A stretch of 64,000 nucleotides of DNA, taken from FW021-bin31 sp964478125. Lineage in GTDB: Bacteria > Bacteroidota > Bacteroidia > Chitinophagales > Chitinophagaceae. Where the stretch lies: contig CAYZGR010000012.1 in NCBI GenBank assembly GCA_964478125.1, forward strand, positions 1-64,000, read 5' to 3'. The notes beneath the pieces were generated by a model that was given only the letters and a program-made list of their open reading frames with translations, was not told where the DNA came from and made no database searches. Shown here in pieces: positions 16,881 to 27,700 of the stretch; position 1 is the first letter of the stretch, and each line of letters starts with the position of its first letter. The position numbers and the translations under genes were made by a program.

Positions 16881-19800
16881 CTGAAGAAAGCCCTGAAAAT
16901 ATTGTTCATTTTCTTTTTGTCTATTATAGGATTGGTTGTTCTGATCTCTGTTTTAGTCAATGTGACACCGGTTCAGAATTTTCTGGTTCGCCGGGTCTCC
17001 CACACGCTTTCCAAACAGTTGCATACAAAGGTGGAAGTTCAACATGTGAATTTCCGGTTGTTCAACCGGTTTATTATCGATGGGGCTTATGTGGCGGATC
17101 TTAAAGGGGATACCTTGCTTTACGCGAAGGAGCTGGCCATTAACGTGACCAATTTCTTTTTTTTCAGAGACCGGACGGTTCTGTATTATGTAGGATTAGA
17201 TGGAGCGACAGTCAATCTCGTAAGGGCTCCTCATGATTCAACCTGGAATTTTCAGTTCATAGTCGATGCCTTTGCTAAACCGGAACGTCAGGGGAAGGGA
17301 GAACTTCCCAATGTAGATATCCGGAAAATAGATCTCAAAAACATCCGGGTGAATCAGATAGATGGCTGGAAGGGAAAGAACATGCATATTTCCGCGGATC
17401 ATATTTCCATTCGTGCAAAAAATATTGATCCCCGTAAGCACAAAGTGCTCATAAACAGCATTCAACTGGATCATCCGCTTTTTGTCCTGGAGAAATACCA
17501 ATGGACCGACACAACAAGCCCCCCTTTGCCGGCAACTGATCTGGCCCAGAATAAGGGAACGGACAGCCTGCAATGGAATACGGGAAACTGGCAAATCCGC
17601 ATCGGGAAGATCCGCCTCGATAAGGGGGCTTTTGCGCTTAATGACAAAGAAGTTAAAGAAATTGATCCGGACTTTGATCCCAAGCATATTGCTTTTTACG
17701 ATATTAACGGCACCCTGGATAATGCACACTTTGATAAGGACTCGGTGATTTGCCGCCTGGATATTACGGCAAAAGAAAGAAGTGGATTGCAGGTGAAAAA
17801 ATTAGAGGGACGCTTTAAGATGTCGCCTGTAACTATAGAGGTTTCTGACCTGGATCTGGAAACCAACAAAAGCCATTTGAAAGATTTTTTTGCGTTACAG
17901 TTTGATGAATTTGACGATTTATCGGATTTTGTGACTAAGGTGACTATGCGCGGGCATTTTACGGATGCTTACGTTTCTTCTGACGATATTGGTTTTTTTG
18001 CACCGCCTCTTAAGAAATGGGATAAAGATTTTAGGCTTAACGGGCTTGCTTACGGAACACTCGACCAACTGAGGGGTGAAGACCTGAATATACGGACCGG
18101 TAAATCTTCTGCCTTTGAAGGCTCCTTTAGTATGACGGGTTTGCCGGATATACAAAATACGTTTATAGATCTTAAGGCAACAACGCTGAGTACAACCGGT
18201 AAAGACCTCCAAAAATTTATTCCGGCTCTTCAACAAGCTCAGGGGATGGATCTGGATTCGTTAACCTATCTGAATTTTGAAGGAAACTTTGTCGGCTTTA
18301 TTTATGATTTTGTTGCTTACGGCAATTTTACTTCTAATCTGGGCAATATCCGCTCTGATATCAACCTGAAATTTGGCCCGGCACATCCCGTGCCGGTATA
18401 CACCGGAAGCCTTTCTTCAAAAGGATTTGATCTGGGGACCTTTTTGCATCTGGAGCAGGTGGGACAAGTCGCATTTAATACCAGGATAAAAGGCTCGGGA
18501 TTTACTCTTGCCGAGGGAAATGCCGAAGTAATGGGAAATATAGACAAACTTGAATTTAAGCATTATCCCTACCGTAATATTCAACTGGAAGGAACCTTTC
18601 GCAAGAAACTCTTTCAGGGACAGGTGCAAATAGCAGATACCAATCTGGCCTTGAATTTTCGTGGGAGTATCGACTTTAACGACAGTATTCCACAATTTGA
18701 CTTTAATTCGGAAGTCCGGAGAAGTGATTTGCATGCGCTGAATCTGACCAAAGACTCTATCACCTTTTCCGGTAAACTGGAGATGAATTTCGAGGGAAAT
18801 AACATCAATGATTTTCTGGGGGAAGCCCGGCTGTATGATATTCATTTATTTAAGAATAAGGCCCGGGTGGCCTTTGATACACTCGTGGTAAATTCCTATA
18901 AGGATAGTGAGAACAGCAAGTGGCTTACGCTGAGGGGCAATGAAGTGAGTGGTTACATTCATGGCAATTATGATCTGAAACATCTCCCTGACGTAATGAT
19001 GTTATTCTTAAGCAGGTATTTTCCCAATAAGATCCGTTCTCCTGAGATTCAAAATATTAATGAGCATTTTTCCTTTGCTTTGCGACTGGGGAACCTGGAC
19101 AGCGCTTTACATTCTTTTATTCCCGAATTGACCAGCCTGAATGAAGGACAATTGACCGGCAGAATTAATACTATAAAGGATTCATTGATCCTGAATCTGG
19201 ATCTGGGGCATTCCGGTTATAAAAATTTTCGTTTTAATGATATCCGGTTGCAATCGGTCGGGTCCCTGAACCGGCTTCAAAACACGATCGCTATCGGGGA
19301 ACTGTATCACCGGGACAGCCTGCTGTTACCCGGAACCCGTATTGAAACGGTCACGTATAAGGATACTTCTCTCATAACGTTGAGGACATCCGGTACCAAA
19401 GCTTTGAATCAGGCAAATATCAAGACGCGGTTCATTACCCTGAAAGACGGATATAATATTAAGATATTGAATTCTGCCATTAATGTAAATGGTAAAGACT
19501 GGCACATTACTCCGGATAATGAATTTCTGCTTAAAAAGAACAATATTGCCGTACATCATTTTACGATCTCCCACAACAACCAGCGCATTACCATCACGTC
19601 TGCCGATACTTCAGATAAGAAGAACACTTTTCTTGTGAATTTAAATAATTTGTATGTAGGAGATTTCTCTCGTTTCTTTCTTCCCGAAGTATCCTTGGAA
19701 GGCATAGCCAATTCTACGATCTATGTGGCAGATCCGTTGGGTGACCTGAAGATGGATGCCGCACTGACTGTTTCACAGTTATGGGTAAATAGCGACTCCG

Positions 19801-21743
19801 TGGGATTGGTAAAGGCGACGGCAAGCTTTGATAAGGCAAGCGGGTCCATTGGATGGCAGTTGGATAAAACGGACGATCCCGAAAACGGCTTTACCACGGC
19901 AGGAACGATAGGAGTGGGAGAAGAAAATCATGAGTTGCAGGGTATTTTCAGGCTGGATCATACGGATATTCATTTGCTTCATTCTTTTATTGCCGGCTAT
20001 GTTTCGGACCTTCATGGGAAGGCCACCGGGGAGGTTCAACTCAAAGGAACCCGTGAAGCTCCTGAATTGCTTGGAAATATTGAGCTGGATAGTGTTGATA
20101 TAGAAGTAAATTATACCAAAACACGCTACTCCTTTAATAAGGAGACCGTCAAATTCAGCCCCGGTAAAATTGACCTGGGCTCCATTACCCTAAAGGACCA
20201 GGAAGGGCGAACGGCTATTTTAAGCGGAGATATAACCCACCATCACTTTGACGATCTTTTTTTTAATATTAGCCTGAATACACAGGCTCTTCAATTTTTA
20301 CATACGACAAAAGAAGATAACCCCGTTTATTATGGAGATGCCGTTGCATCCGGGAAGATTGACTTCACGGGTCCCCTGAGCGATATGCAAATGGTAATCA
20401 ACGCCACTCCTGTGAAAAATACGCATATTGTATTGCCGCTGACGGATGAGGAAGATATCGGCAAACATGATTTTATTATTTTCAAGCAATACGGGAAAGA
20501 ATTGAAAACTGTTCGTTCCAAACATAAAAAAGTGAATCTGAGTGTAAAACTAAATGCCAATATGAACCCGAATGCGCAGATCGATGTAATTGTAGACCCG
20601 GCCAGCGGAGATCATATTACGGCGCGTGGAAACGGTGCTTTACAAATTAATGTGGATTTACAAGGCGATTTTCAAATGTTTGGTAATTATTCTATTACGG
20701 AAGGAAGCTACATCTTTTCCTTTAAGGGCCTGCTGTCGCGCGAGTTTGCCATTAACCAGGGAAGTACTATTTCCTGGAATGGAGATCCGGCTAATGCCAA
20801 TATTAATATTACCGCTATTTATCATGTACCCGGAGGGGCTAATTTATCAAATTTGGTAGCAGGAGAAACGTCCGCACTTGCGGGGCTCGATGAGAAAGAC
20901 CGGAAATTGCTGCAGCAACGGGAAAAGATCGATGTTTATTTAATTTTGAAAAATTCTTTAATGCATCCCGATATTACTTATGACATTCGTATACCGGAGG
21001 CCAGTATAAGTGCATCCAGTTTGGTCATGACTCGTCTGCAGCAGATCCGCCAAAACCCCAATCTGCTGATTAACCAGGTAGCCGCTCTCTTGGCGGCGGG
21101 ACAATTTATTCCTCTGAATACGGGCAATACTTCTTCGGAGTTATTGCGGGCCAGCGGTTTAAGCAGTGCGGGGCAATGGGTCTCTTCACAATTGAACGGC
21201 GTTTTAAACAACCTGTTGGGTGATCAATTGAGTAACCTGGGATTGAGTTTTAGTATGAATTACAATGCCTATTCCACTGCAGGAAATTACGGCGATATTC
21301 AGAGAAACGATGTGCAGTTCAATGTGAGTAAAAACCTGTTTAACAACAGGGTGCAGGTAGAAGTAGGTCCATCGGTCAACTGGGGAAGAAGCAATACGCC
21401 GCAGGCCTACAACACGAGTTACTTTGCAGGAGACTTTCGTTTCGAATACCTTATTACTCCGGATGGACGTGTCCGTTTTATCGCCTTTAGCCGGAGCAAT
21501 TATGATGTGTTGTTGAATCAAAATCTAACCCGGTCCGGGATCGGTATTTCCTATAGCAGGCGGTTTGACAGGCTTCATGAGCTTTTTCTGAGTAAGAAGG
21601 AAAAAGAACGGGAAGAGGCGATCCGGAAAAAGCAAATCCAACAATATTTTGAAGAAAATCAGGAGGATACATTACCGGCCCCGCTGGCTCCAATGGATAC
21701 GACTCATTTGCAACGGCAAATCCCTGCCAAAAAAGAAGAGTAA
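16881..21743 (+). CDS. tamB: Giant TamB-like translocation/assembly protein (DUF490)
   Basis: About 1620 residues. One N-terminal signal anchor (KKALKILFIFFLSIIGLVV) is followed by a very long beta-rich AsmA/TamB-like repeat region and a C-terminal DUF490 domain (roughly the last 450 residues). TamB-type proteins span the periplasm and move lipids or help outer-membrane protein insertion. The frame is open from TTG 16830, but a consensus promoter covers 16833-16863. The start is therefore placed at CTG 16881, which keeps the Lys pair before the TM helix; TTG 16902 is the alternative. No ATG lies near. The tail is charged (K/E/Q-rich). Confidence 0.85.
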   Translation: MKKALKILFIFFLSIIGLVVLISVLVNVTPVQNFLVRRVSHTLSKQLHTKVEVQHVNFRLFNRFIIDGAYVADLKGDTLLYAKELAINVTNFFFFRDRTVLYYVGLDGATVNLVRAPHDSTWNFQFIVDAFAKPERQGKGELPNVDIRKIDLKNIRVNQIDGWKGKNMHISADHISIRAKNIDPRKHKVLINSIQLDHPLFVLEKYQWTDTTSPPLPATDLAQNKGTDSLQWNTGNWQIRIGKIRLDKGAFALNDKEVKEIDPDFDPKHIAFYDINGTLDNAHFDKDSVICRLDITAKERSGLQVKKLEGRFKMSPVTIEVSDLDLETNKSHLKDFFALQFDEFDDLSDFVTKVTMRGHFTDAYVSSDDIGFFAPPLKKWDKDFRLNGLAYGTLDQLRGEDLNIRTGKSSAFEGSFSMTGLPDIQNTFIDLKATTLSTTGKDLQKFIPALQQAQGMDLDSLTYLNFEGNFVGFIYDFVAYGNFTSNLGNIRSDINLKFGPAHPVPVYTGSLSSKGFDLGTFLHLEQVGQVAFNTRIKGSGFTLAEGNAEVMGNIDKLEFKHYPYRNIQLEGTFRKKLFQGQVQIADTNLALNFRGSIDFNDSIPQFDFNSEVRRSDLHALNLTKDSITFSGKLEMNFEGNNINDFLGEARLYDIHLFKNKARVAFDTLVVNSYKDSENSKWLTLRGNEVSGYIHGNYDLKHLPDVMMLFLSRYFPNKIRSPEIQNINEHFSFALRLGNLDSALHSFIPELTSLNEGQLTGRINTIKDSLILNLDLGHSGYKNFRFNDIRLQSVGSLNRLQNTIAIGELYHRDSLLLPGTRIETVTYKDTSLITLRTSGTKALNQANIKTRFITLKDGYNIKILNSAINVNGKDWHITPDNEFLLKKNNIAVHHFTISHNNQRITITSADTSDKKNTFLVNLNNLYVGDFSRFFLPEVSLEGIANSTIYVADPLGDLKMDAALTVSQLWVNSDSVGLVKATASFDKASGSIGWQLDKTDDPENGFTTAGTIGVGEENHELQGIFRLDHTDIHLLHSFIAGYVSDLHGKATGEVQLKGTREAPELLGNIELDSVDIEVNYTKTRYSFNKETVKFSPGKIDLGSITLKDQEGRTAILSGDITHHHFDDLFFNISLNTQALQFLHTTKEDNPVYYGDAVASGKIDFTGPLSDMQMVINATPVKNTHIVLPLTDEEDIGKHDFIIFKQYGKELKTVRSKHKKVNLSVKLNANMNPNAQIDVIVDPASGDHITARGNGALQINVDLQGDFQMFGNYSITEGSYIFSFKGLLSREFAINQGSTISWNGDPANANINITAIYHVPGGANLSNLVAGETSALAGLDEKDRKLLQQREKIDVYLILKNSLMHPDITYDIRIPEASISASSLVMTRLQQIRQNPNLLINQVAALLAAGQFIPLNTGNTSSELLRASGLSSAGQWVSSQLNGVLNNLLGDQLSNLGLSFSMNYNAYSTAGNYGDIQRNDVQFNVSKNLFNNRVQVEVGPSVNWGRSNTPQAYNTSYFAGDFRFEYLITPDGRVRFIAFSRSNYDVLLNQNLTRSGIGISYSRRFDRLHELFLSKKEKEREEAIRKKQIQQYFEENQEDTLPAPLAPMDTTHLQRQIPAKKEE

Positions 21744-21804
21744 ACCCCTAATCCCTCTGTGTAGAAAGACTTTGCAGACTACAGATCCCAGCGAATGGGG
21801 GTTT
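21741..21804. terminator. Possible bidirectional terminator between tamB and GH3 genes
   Basis: TAAACCCC (21741-21748) is inverted as GGGGTTTA (21797-21804), closing a loop that itself contains a weaker CTGT...ACAG pairing. It separates two convergent genes and overlaps both stops. The long loop makes this tentative. Confidence 0.35.
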
Positions 21805-24703
21805 ATTGTTCCAGTGTGAATGCTGTTTTTAAAACATCTCTGGAATTTCCTCCTACGAAGATATTAAAGTCTCCCGGTTCATACGTCCAATCCATATCTT
21901 TATCATAAAATTTAAGATCCTCATCCGTTAATGTGAAATGAAGGGTTTTGCTTTCTCCTTTTTTAAGAAAAACCTTTTGAAAACCGCGTAGCGCTTTGAC
22001 CGGACGGGTCACGCTGCCTGTGAGATCACGGATATACAATTGAGCGGTTTCTTCACCATCATAAGTTCCATCATTGGTTATTTTAACAGAAACCCGAAGC
22101 TTTTCTCCCGGATGTAAGATCTTTTTATCCGTCTTTAAATTAGAATAGGTAAAGTGTGAATAGCTTAATCCATATCCAAAAGGATATAAGGGCGCGTTGG
22201 GAATATCCATGTATTTGGAAGTATATTTCTGGTAAGGATTCCGGGGGCGGCCGGTAGGTTTATGATTATAGTATACCGGGATCTGCCCTACCGCATAAGG
22301 GAAAGACATCGTCAGTTTTCCCGATGGGTTATAATCTCCAAATAAAGTATGGGCTATCGCATGTCCGGCTTCAGTACCGAGAAACCAGGTCTCAAGAATG
22401 GCGGGAACATGTTGATTTTCCCAGGTTAATACCAGCGGTCTCCCGTTGGACAGCACCAGTACAATGGGTTTCTTGGTGGCATAGACGGCTTTTAGCAGTT
22501 CTCTCTGACTTTTGGGAATACGGATATCAGATTTACTTGCTGCTTCTCCGGTCATGCCTTGTGCTTCGCCCAGGCATAGCACGACTACATCTGCTTTTTT
22601 AGCCGTATGTACGGCTTCTTTTATCAATTTTTTCGGACTTTTATCGGAAATCCTGATATGCCCCTGATTGTTGTTTAACTGACGAAGCATGGAGGTATCA
22701 TCCGTAATATTGGCTCCCTTCGCATATAAGATCTTTGCTTTATTCCCTGCGGCTTCTTTTATTCCCTCCAGAATACTTATTGCCTTATGCCAGTCCCCGG
22801 CTGCAGACCAGGAGCCGATCATATCCCGTTGGTCGTCGGCGAGCGGTCCTATAATTGCTATGGTCCCGGATTTTTTCAAGGGTAATAGGTTATGATCATT
22901 TTTCAAAAGGACAATAGACTTTTCTGCCATTTTTTGTTCAAAAGCAAGTTTATCGGGACTCATGATCTCTTTTTGCGCGCGTGTTTTATTTATATAGCGA
23001 TAGGGATCCTCAAAAAGCCCCAATCTGTATTTGGCTTCCAGGACATTCCGTACTGCATTATTGATCTGTGAGAGTGTTACTTTCCCCTCACTTAGCAAAT
23101 CCTTTAACGTGTTGATGTAATCAAAACCCATCATGTCCATATCCGATCCGGCCTCAAGCGCCAGCTTGGCGGCTTCAGATTTGTTTTTAGCCACGCCGTG
23201 GGCGATCAGCTCCGGGATGGCATCATAATCCGTAGTCACCAGTCCATTGAATCCCCATTTTTGACGCAGCAGCGTAGTAAACAGCCAGTGATTGGCGGTG
23301 GCGGGAATACCATTAATTCCGTTAAAGGAAGTCATAACCGAACCGGCGCCGGCGTCAATGGCCGCTTTATAGGGAGGCAGGTAATCCTGCAACATCCTCC
23401 GTTTGCTCATGTCCACCACGTTGTAGTCACGGCCCCCTTCGGCGGCGCCATATAACGCAAAATGTTTCACACAGGCCATAACCGTACTATCAGCCATAAG
23501 ATGGGTACCCTGGTATCCTTTCACATATGCGCGGGCTATATGGCTGCCAAGCCAGGGATCTTCTCCGGCCCCTTCTACGACGCGTCCCCAGCGGGGGTCC
23601 CGGGTGATATCTACCATAGGGGAATAAACCCAGTTGATCCCATCGGCCGACGCTTCATCCGCAGAAATTCGGGCGAACTTTTCAATAGCGCCGGTATCCC
23701 AGGTACATGCCATAGCCAGGGGGACGGGAAAAATGGTTTTATGACCATGGATCACATCAAAACCAAATAGCAGGGGGATATGCAGCCGGGTTTCCTGTAC
23801 CGCTGCATCTTGTAGTTTTTTTGTGAATTCGGGGGTATACGCGTTAAATATTCCCCCGCAACGGCCTGCTTTTATATCATTTAACGTGTTTTTACTGATA
23901 GTAGGGCCGGTAACTGCCATTCCGGCCGATAGCAGATTGAGTTGACCTATTTTTTCATCCAGGGACATTTTTCCCAATAAAGAATCAATAAAGGCCTGCA
24001 TTTCCCCGGTGTCAGAAGAAATAGCCGGTCTTTCGGGAATGAGGTGGGGCGCAATCGCTTTTTGCCATATCTTGTAGCCTTTTTTATTCATGTGTAACAT
24101 GTCTGAACCAAACAATTCAGGACGGGCCTGTCCCTGGTTGTCCAGCATCAGATGCCAGATATCAATGAAAGAAGTAAAAGATTGTTTTTCTAAAAAATTT
24201 TTGATTTCCCAATTAGCCTTTTGCATGACGGGAAAAAATTTTTTTCTGCTGGGACTGGGTTTTATGGAAACGTATGAGATCTTGGTATAAGGTAACTGTG
24301 TTCTGATAAGCGAAAAGAGCGTTTTGAATCGCTTAAGGATACTGTCGGCCGTAATTTTAGAGGAGGAGGCGGCGTCGTTGTCTCCGCAATAGATCACAAT
24401 TTGCCGGGGATGATAAGGGAAAATGACATCATCGGCATAGCGGATGAGATCCGGAAGGGTGGACCCGCCGAAGCCCCTGTTAATAACTGTATAGTTTGGA
24501 AAGTAGCTTTGCATATCCGTCCATTTCGTGAAGGAGGAACTTCCGATAAAAAGGATGGCATTTTGGGGCGGTGGATCCTGCTTATCCTGCTTTTTAAATT
24601 GCTGAATGTTGTTCCAGAAACGCGGGTGTTGTTGTGCAAAAGTAGGAAAGGACAAGCTTATTAAAATACTGTAGCAAAATACGTGCACCAGCCATGTTTT
24701 CAT
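21803..24703 (-). CDS. SGNH hydrolase - GH3 beta-glucosidase fusion, secreted
   Basis: 966 residues. Signal peptide (1-23, ending TFAQ). Residues about 45-222 form an SGNH/GDSL-type esterase domain: GSSS block I at 54-57 (Ser), NRGFGGS block II, GDND block III (N109), and D201-x-x-H204. From about 235 a full GH3 follows: (beta/alpha)8 domain with nucleophile D492 in VTTDYDA, the alpha/beta sandwich with a candidate acid/base in the GEAQGMTGEA region, and a C-terminal fibronectin-III-like domain. Inferred role: periplasmic or surface removal of acyl groups and terminal beta-sugars from one glycan. The fusion is uncommon to my knowledge. Confidence 0.9.
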   Translation of the reverse strand: MKTWLVHVFCYSILISLSFPTFAQQHPRFWNNIQQFKKQDKQDPPPQNAILFIGSSSFTKWTDMQSYFPNYTVINRGFGGSTLPDLIRYADDVIFPYHPRQIVIYCGDNDAASSSKITADSILKRFKTLFSLIRTQLPYTKISYVSIKPSPSRKKFFPVMQKANWEIKNFLEKQSFTSFIDIWHLMLDNQGQARPELFGSDMLHMNKKGYKIWQKAIAPHLIPERPAISSDTGEMQAFIDSLLGKMSLDEKIGQLNLLSAGMAVTGPTISKNTLNDIKAGRCGGIFNAYTPEFTKKLQDAAVQETRLHIPLLFGFDVIHGHKTIFPVPLAMACTWDTGAIEKFARISADEASADGINWVYSPMVDITRDPRWGRVVEGAGEDPWLGSHIARAYVKGYQGTHLMADSTVMACVKHFALYGAAEGGRDYNVVDMSKRRMLQDYLPPYKAAIDAGAGSVMTSFNGINGIPATANHWLFTTLLRQKWGFNGLVTTDYDAIPELIAHGVAKNKSEAAKLALEAGSDMDMMGFDYINTLKDLLSEGKVTLSQINNAVRNVLEAKYRLGLFEDPYRYINKTRAQKEIMSPDKLAFEQKMAEKSIVLLKNDHNLLPLKKSGTIAIIGPLADDQRDMIGSWSAAGDWHKAISILEGIKEAAGNKAKILYAKGANITDDTSMLRQLNNNQGHIRISDKSPKKLIKEAVHTAKKADVVVLCLGEAQGMTGEAASKSDIRIPKSQRELLKAVYATKKPIVLVLSNGRPLVLTWENQHVPAILETWFLGTEAGHAIAHTLFGDYNPSGKLTMSFPYAVGQIPVYYNHKPTGRPRNPYQKYTSKYMDIPNAPLYPFGYGLSYSHFTYSNLKTDKKILHPGEKLRVSVKITNDGTYDGEETAQLYIRDLTGSVTRPVKALRGFQKVFLKKGESKTLHFTLTDEDLKFYDKDMDWTYEPGDFNIFVGGNSRDVLKTAFTLEQ

Positions 24704-24791
24704 AAAAAGCAGTTATAAGAGGTGATCAGAACAAAGCCACAAGTTACTACAATTACCAGGTAAATGCAAGAGGTGCGAAGAAAATGAGCTG

Positions 24792-27700
24792 TCAGCGAAT
24801 AAGGGTAACATCCCCCTTAACTTTAAACCTTTTTCCGGTGTCGCAGATCATCTCCGCCTGGTAAACAAATACGCCCGGCGGGAGCTGCCTGCCTTTGAAG
24901 CGTCCTTTCCATCCGGCGGATTTGTCGTTCATTTGAAAATGGGTTCGTTCATACACCAGTTGTCCCCATCTGTTGTATATTCTGAAATAGACTACCTCTT
25001 TCACGCCCAATCCCCTGGGATAAAAGATATCGTTCATGCCATCATTATTGGGTGTAAAGGTATTGGGAATAAACACTTTTCCTTCCGCACAGGATAAGTT
25101 TATTTGGACCGAAGCGGAATCGGTACATCCGAATTGATTCATGACGGTGACTACATAAGTTATAGGGGAACGGGGCGTGGTGGTAGGCGTAGTACAAGTC
25201 GTGCAGTCCAGGTAGTCGGGCGGCGTCCATTTCCAGGAAGTAATATCAGGACTCCCGGAAGCTCTAAGCTTTATTACAGAGCCTGTTGGAAGGTTAAGTA
25301 CGGAGTCCGTAGTCACTTCCGGGTTATCGTGAACAATGACATCCACAGTTGTGGTATCTGTCTGACAATTTCCGTTGCTGAAAGCAACTACTTTGTAGGT
25401 AGAATTAGTTAACGGCCATGCTAAGGTGAGGGAGGAATCCGGCGTTTTCATATCTCCTGATGGCATCCAGGTATAATTTGTCCCGATGTTGGAAGACGCT
25501 TTTAAAAGGATGGAATCTCCCACGCAGATTTCTCCGGGTGCCACGGTAGCATTGACTTTTAATGCAATGGAGTCCGGTATGGTTACGGTATCCCTGACCT
25601 CTTGCGTACAATTGTATGCCGTGTTTATTTTCAGGGTGGGATAATAGACGCCTGGTCCGGGATAACGATAAACCGGCTGCATGTCATTAGATACGTCATT
25701 TATAGTAGAAGGATCCCCGAAATCCCAGACATAATCAGGGGCCTCCCCTAATTCATCTTCGGAGAATACGGAGCCGCTCATGTCGAATTTGATCTTGTTG
25801 GAATCGCATATTTCCGGCCAGCTAAAAGCAGGCTTAATATTTACACTGTCAACGATTACATTTAAGGTGTCATTAATAGGGATAAATACATCACAACCCT
25901 GATCATCCGTTAGCTGAAGGATGGGATGATATATGCCGGCATGTTGGTAGGTATAGGTGGCTTTGTCGTCAGAAGCAGGCTGGGAAGCGTCGCCATTTCC
26001 GAAATACCATTGATATCTTACCGCCCGGCTTACATTTTTGGCGGAAAAATGCACGGTATGGGGAAAGCACCCTGCCGGGTCGCTAATGACCGCCTCTCCG
26101 ATGGGCCCCGTAACGGTAATTTTCCTTTCCGCGGTATTCTGACAACCTTCGCTGTATCCGTTGACAATCAGTTTTTGAGTATAAGTGCCCGGGATGTTAT
26201 ATATATGATAGGCCGTATCGCGGGAAGCCGTGGTACCGTCTCCAAAGTCCCAGAGGATGCTGCTGTAATTTTTAGACAGGTTGATAGCGGTGTCTTTAAA
26301 GATGCGGCATATTCTTACGGCTGAAGAGTCTTTCATGAGTGCGAGCGGCTTGCCTACTTTTATATAATCCGTTTTTATCAGGGAATCTTTGCACCCTTTA
26401 TCGGTTTCAATAAATAATTTAACCGTATAGGTGGAGTCTTGGGAATATGAAAAATGCTCTGGGATTTGATCTGCAGAGGTGTTGCCATCCCCGAAATCCC
26501 ATTTCCAATTGATTATATTCCCTTCGGAGTTGTTGTCCCATTGAAGAGTAGTGCCGGGGCATATCAAGGTGTCGGGCGTAGAGAATAAAGCTTTTGAAGG
26601 ATTGACCGTCAATATGTTATTTTGGTTATCCGATACCCTATCGGAACAGCCCTTGGCATCGGTAACGGTCAGCCGGATATTAAAGGTGCCGTTTTGTGTG
26701 AAATCGTGTTGTATCGATCCTGTAGTGGCGGTATCTGTTGATCCGTCTCCATAATCCCAAACCCATTGTTGTAGGGCGGCATCTGCAGGATCCGGTTTGC
26801 TTTCATCTGTGAAGGAGACCCTGTTTCCCTGGCAGATCTCCTGTTCAGACATGCTGAAGGCGGCAGTAGGCCCATGAACCGTTACCGGCCTGCCCTGCAG
26901 GGTGTCGCGGCAACCGCCATACCTGTATTTAACGATTAAAGAAGGCGTATAACTCCCGTTATGGTCATAGGTGAATTCTACTTTTGGGATTTCTCCTTTG
27001 GTCACGGTAGTGGTCTTTTCTGCTCCATCTCCGCTCTTCCATATTAAAGAACCGATGAATTCCGGGATTTTTATATTATCCGCCGTTAAACTAATCTTAT
27101 TTCCCTTACATACCTGTTCGGAAGCCACGCTAAATGCTATATCTTCATCTTCTACTTGTACCCATAGATCTGCCGTGTTGGCACATTCCCCGTTTCTGAC
27201 CGTTAAGAATACATGCCTGGCACCGGGGGATCGGTAAGTGTGGGAGGGGTTTTGGAGGTTAGAGGTGTCTCCGTCTCCAAAATCCCAATGCCAGCTCTGG
27301 GCTCCTGTGGACGCATCATGAAATTGAATGGTGTAAGGATCCGTACAGGAATAAGCATCCCGTTTAATTCCGGCCACGGGCTCCTTAACAGTGATAAGAT
27401 CCTTTGCGGTATCTTGCGATATGCAGCCGTTATTATTTACCTGTAGAATAACGTCTTTTGAACCTGTCGTGCTAAACTGGTATGTAGGGTTTTCTTTCCC
27501 TTCCACCGTTTTTCCTTTTCCTCCGTCATTAGGGAATATCCACGTCCAATTTTTCCCTGCAGGTTGCGATTGATTGGTGAATTTAACAGGCGTGCCCACG
27601 CAGGTCTCTTTGGGAGTCGCATCAAATCGGACCTCCACCTCATCCCCTACATGAATATAATTTTTCCTTTCAAAAGACAGTTTACATCCTGATTTGGTAA

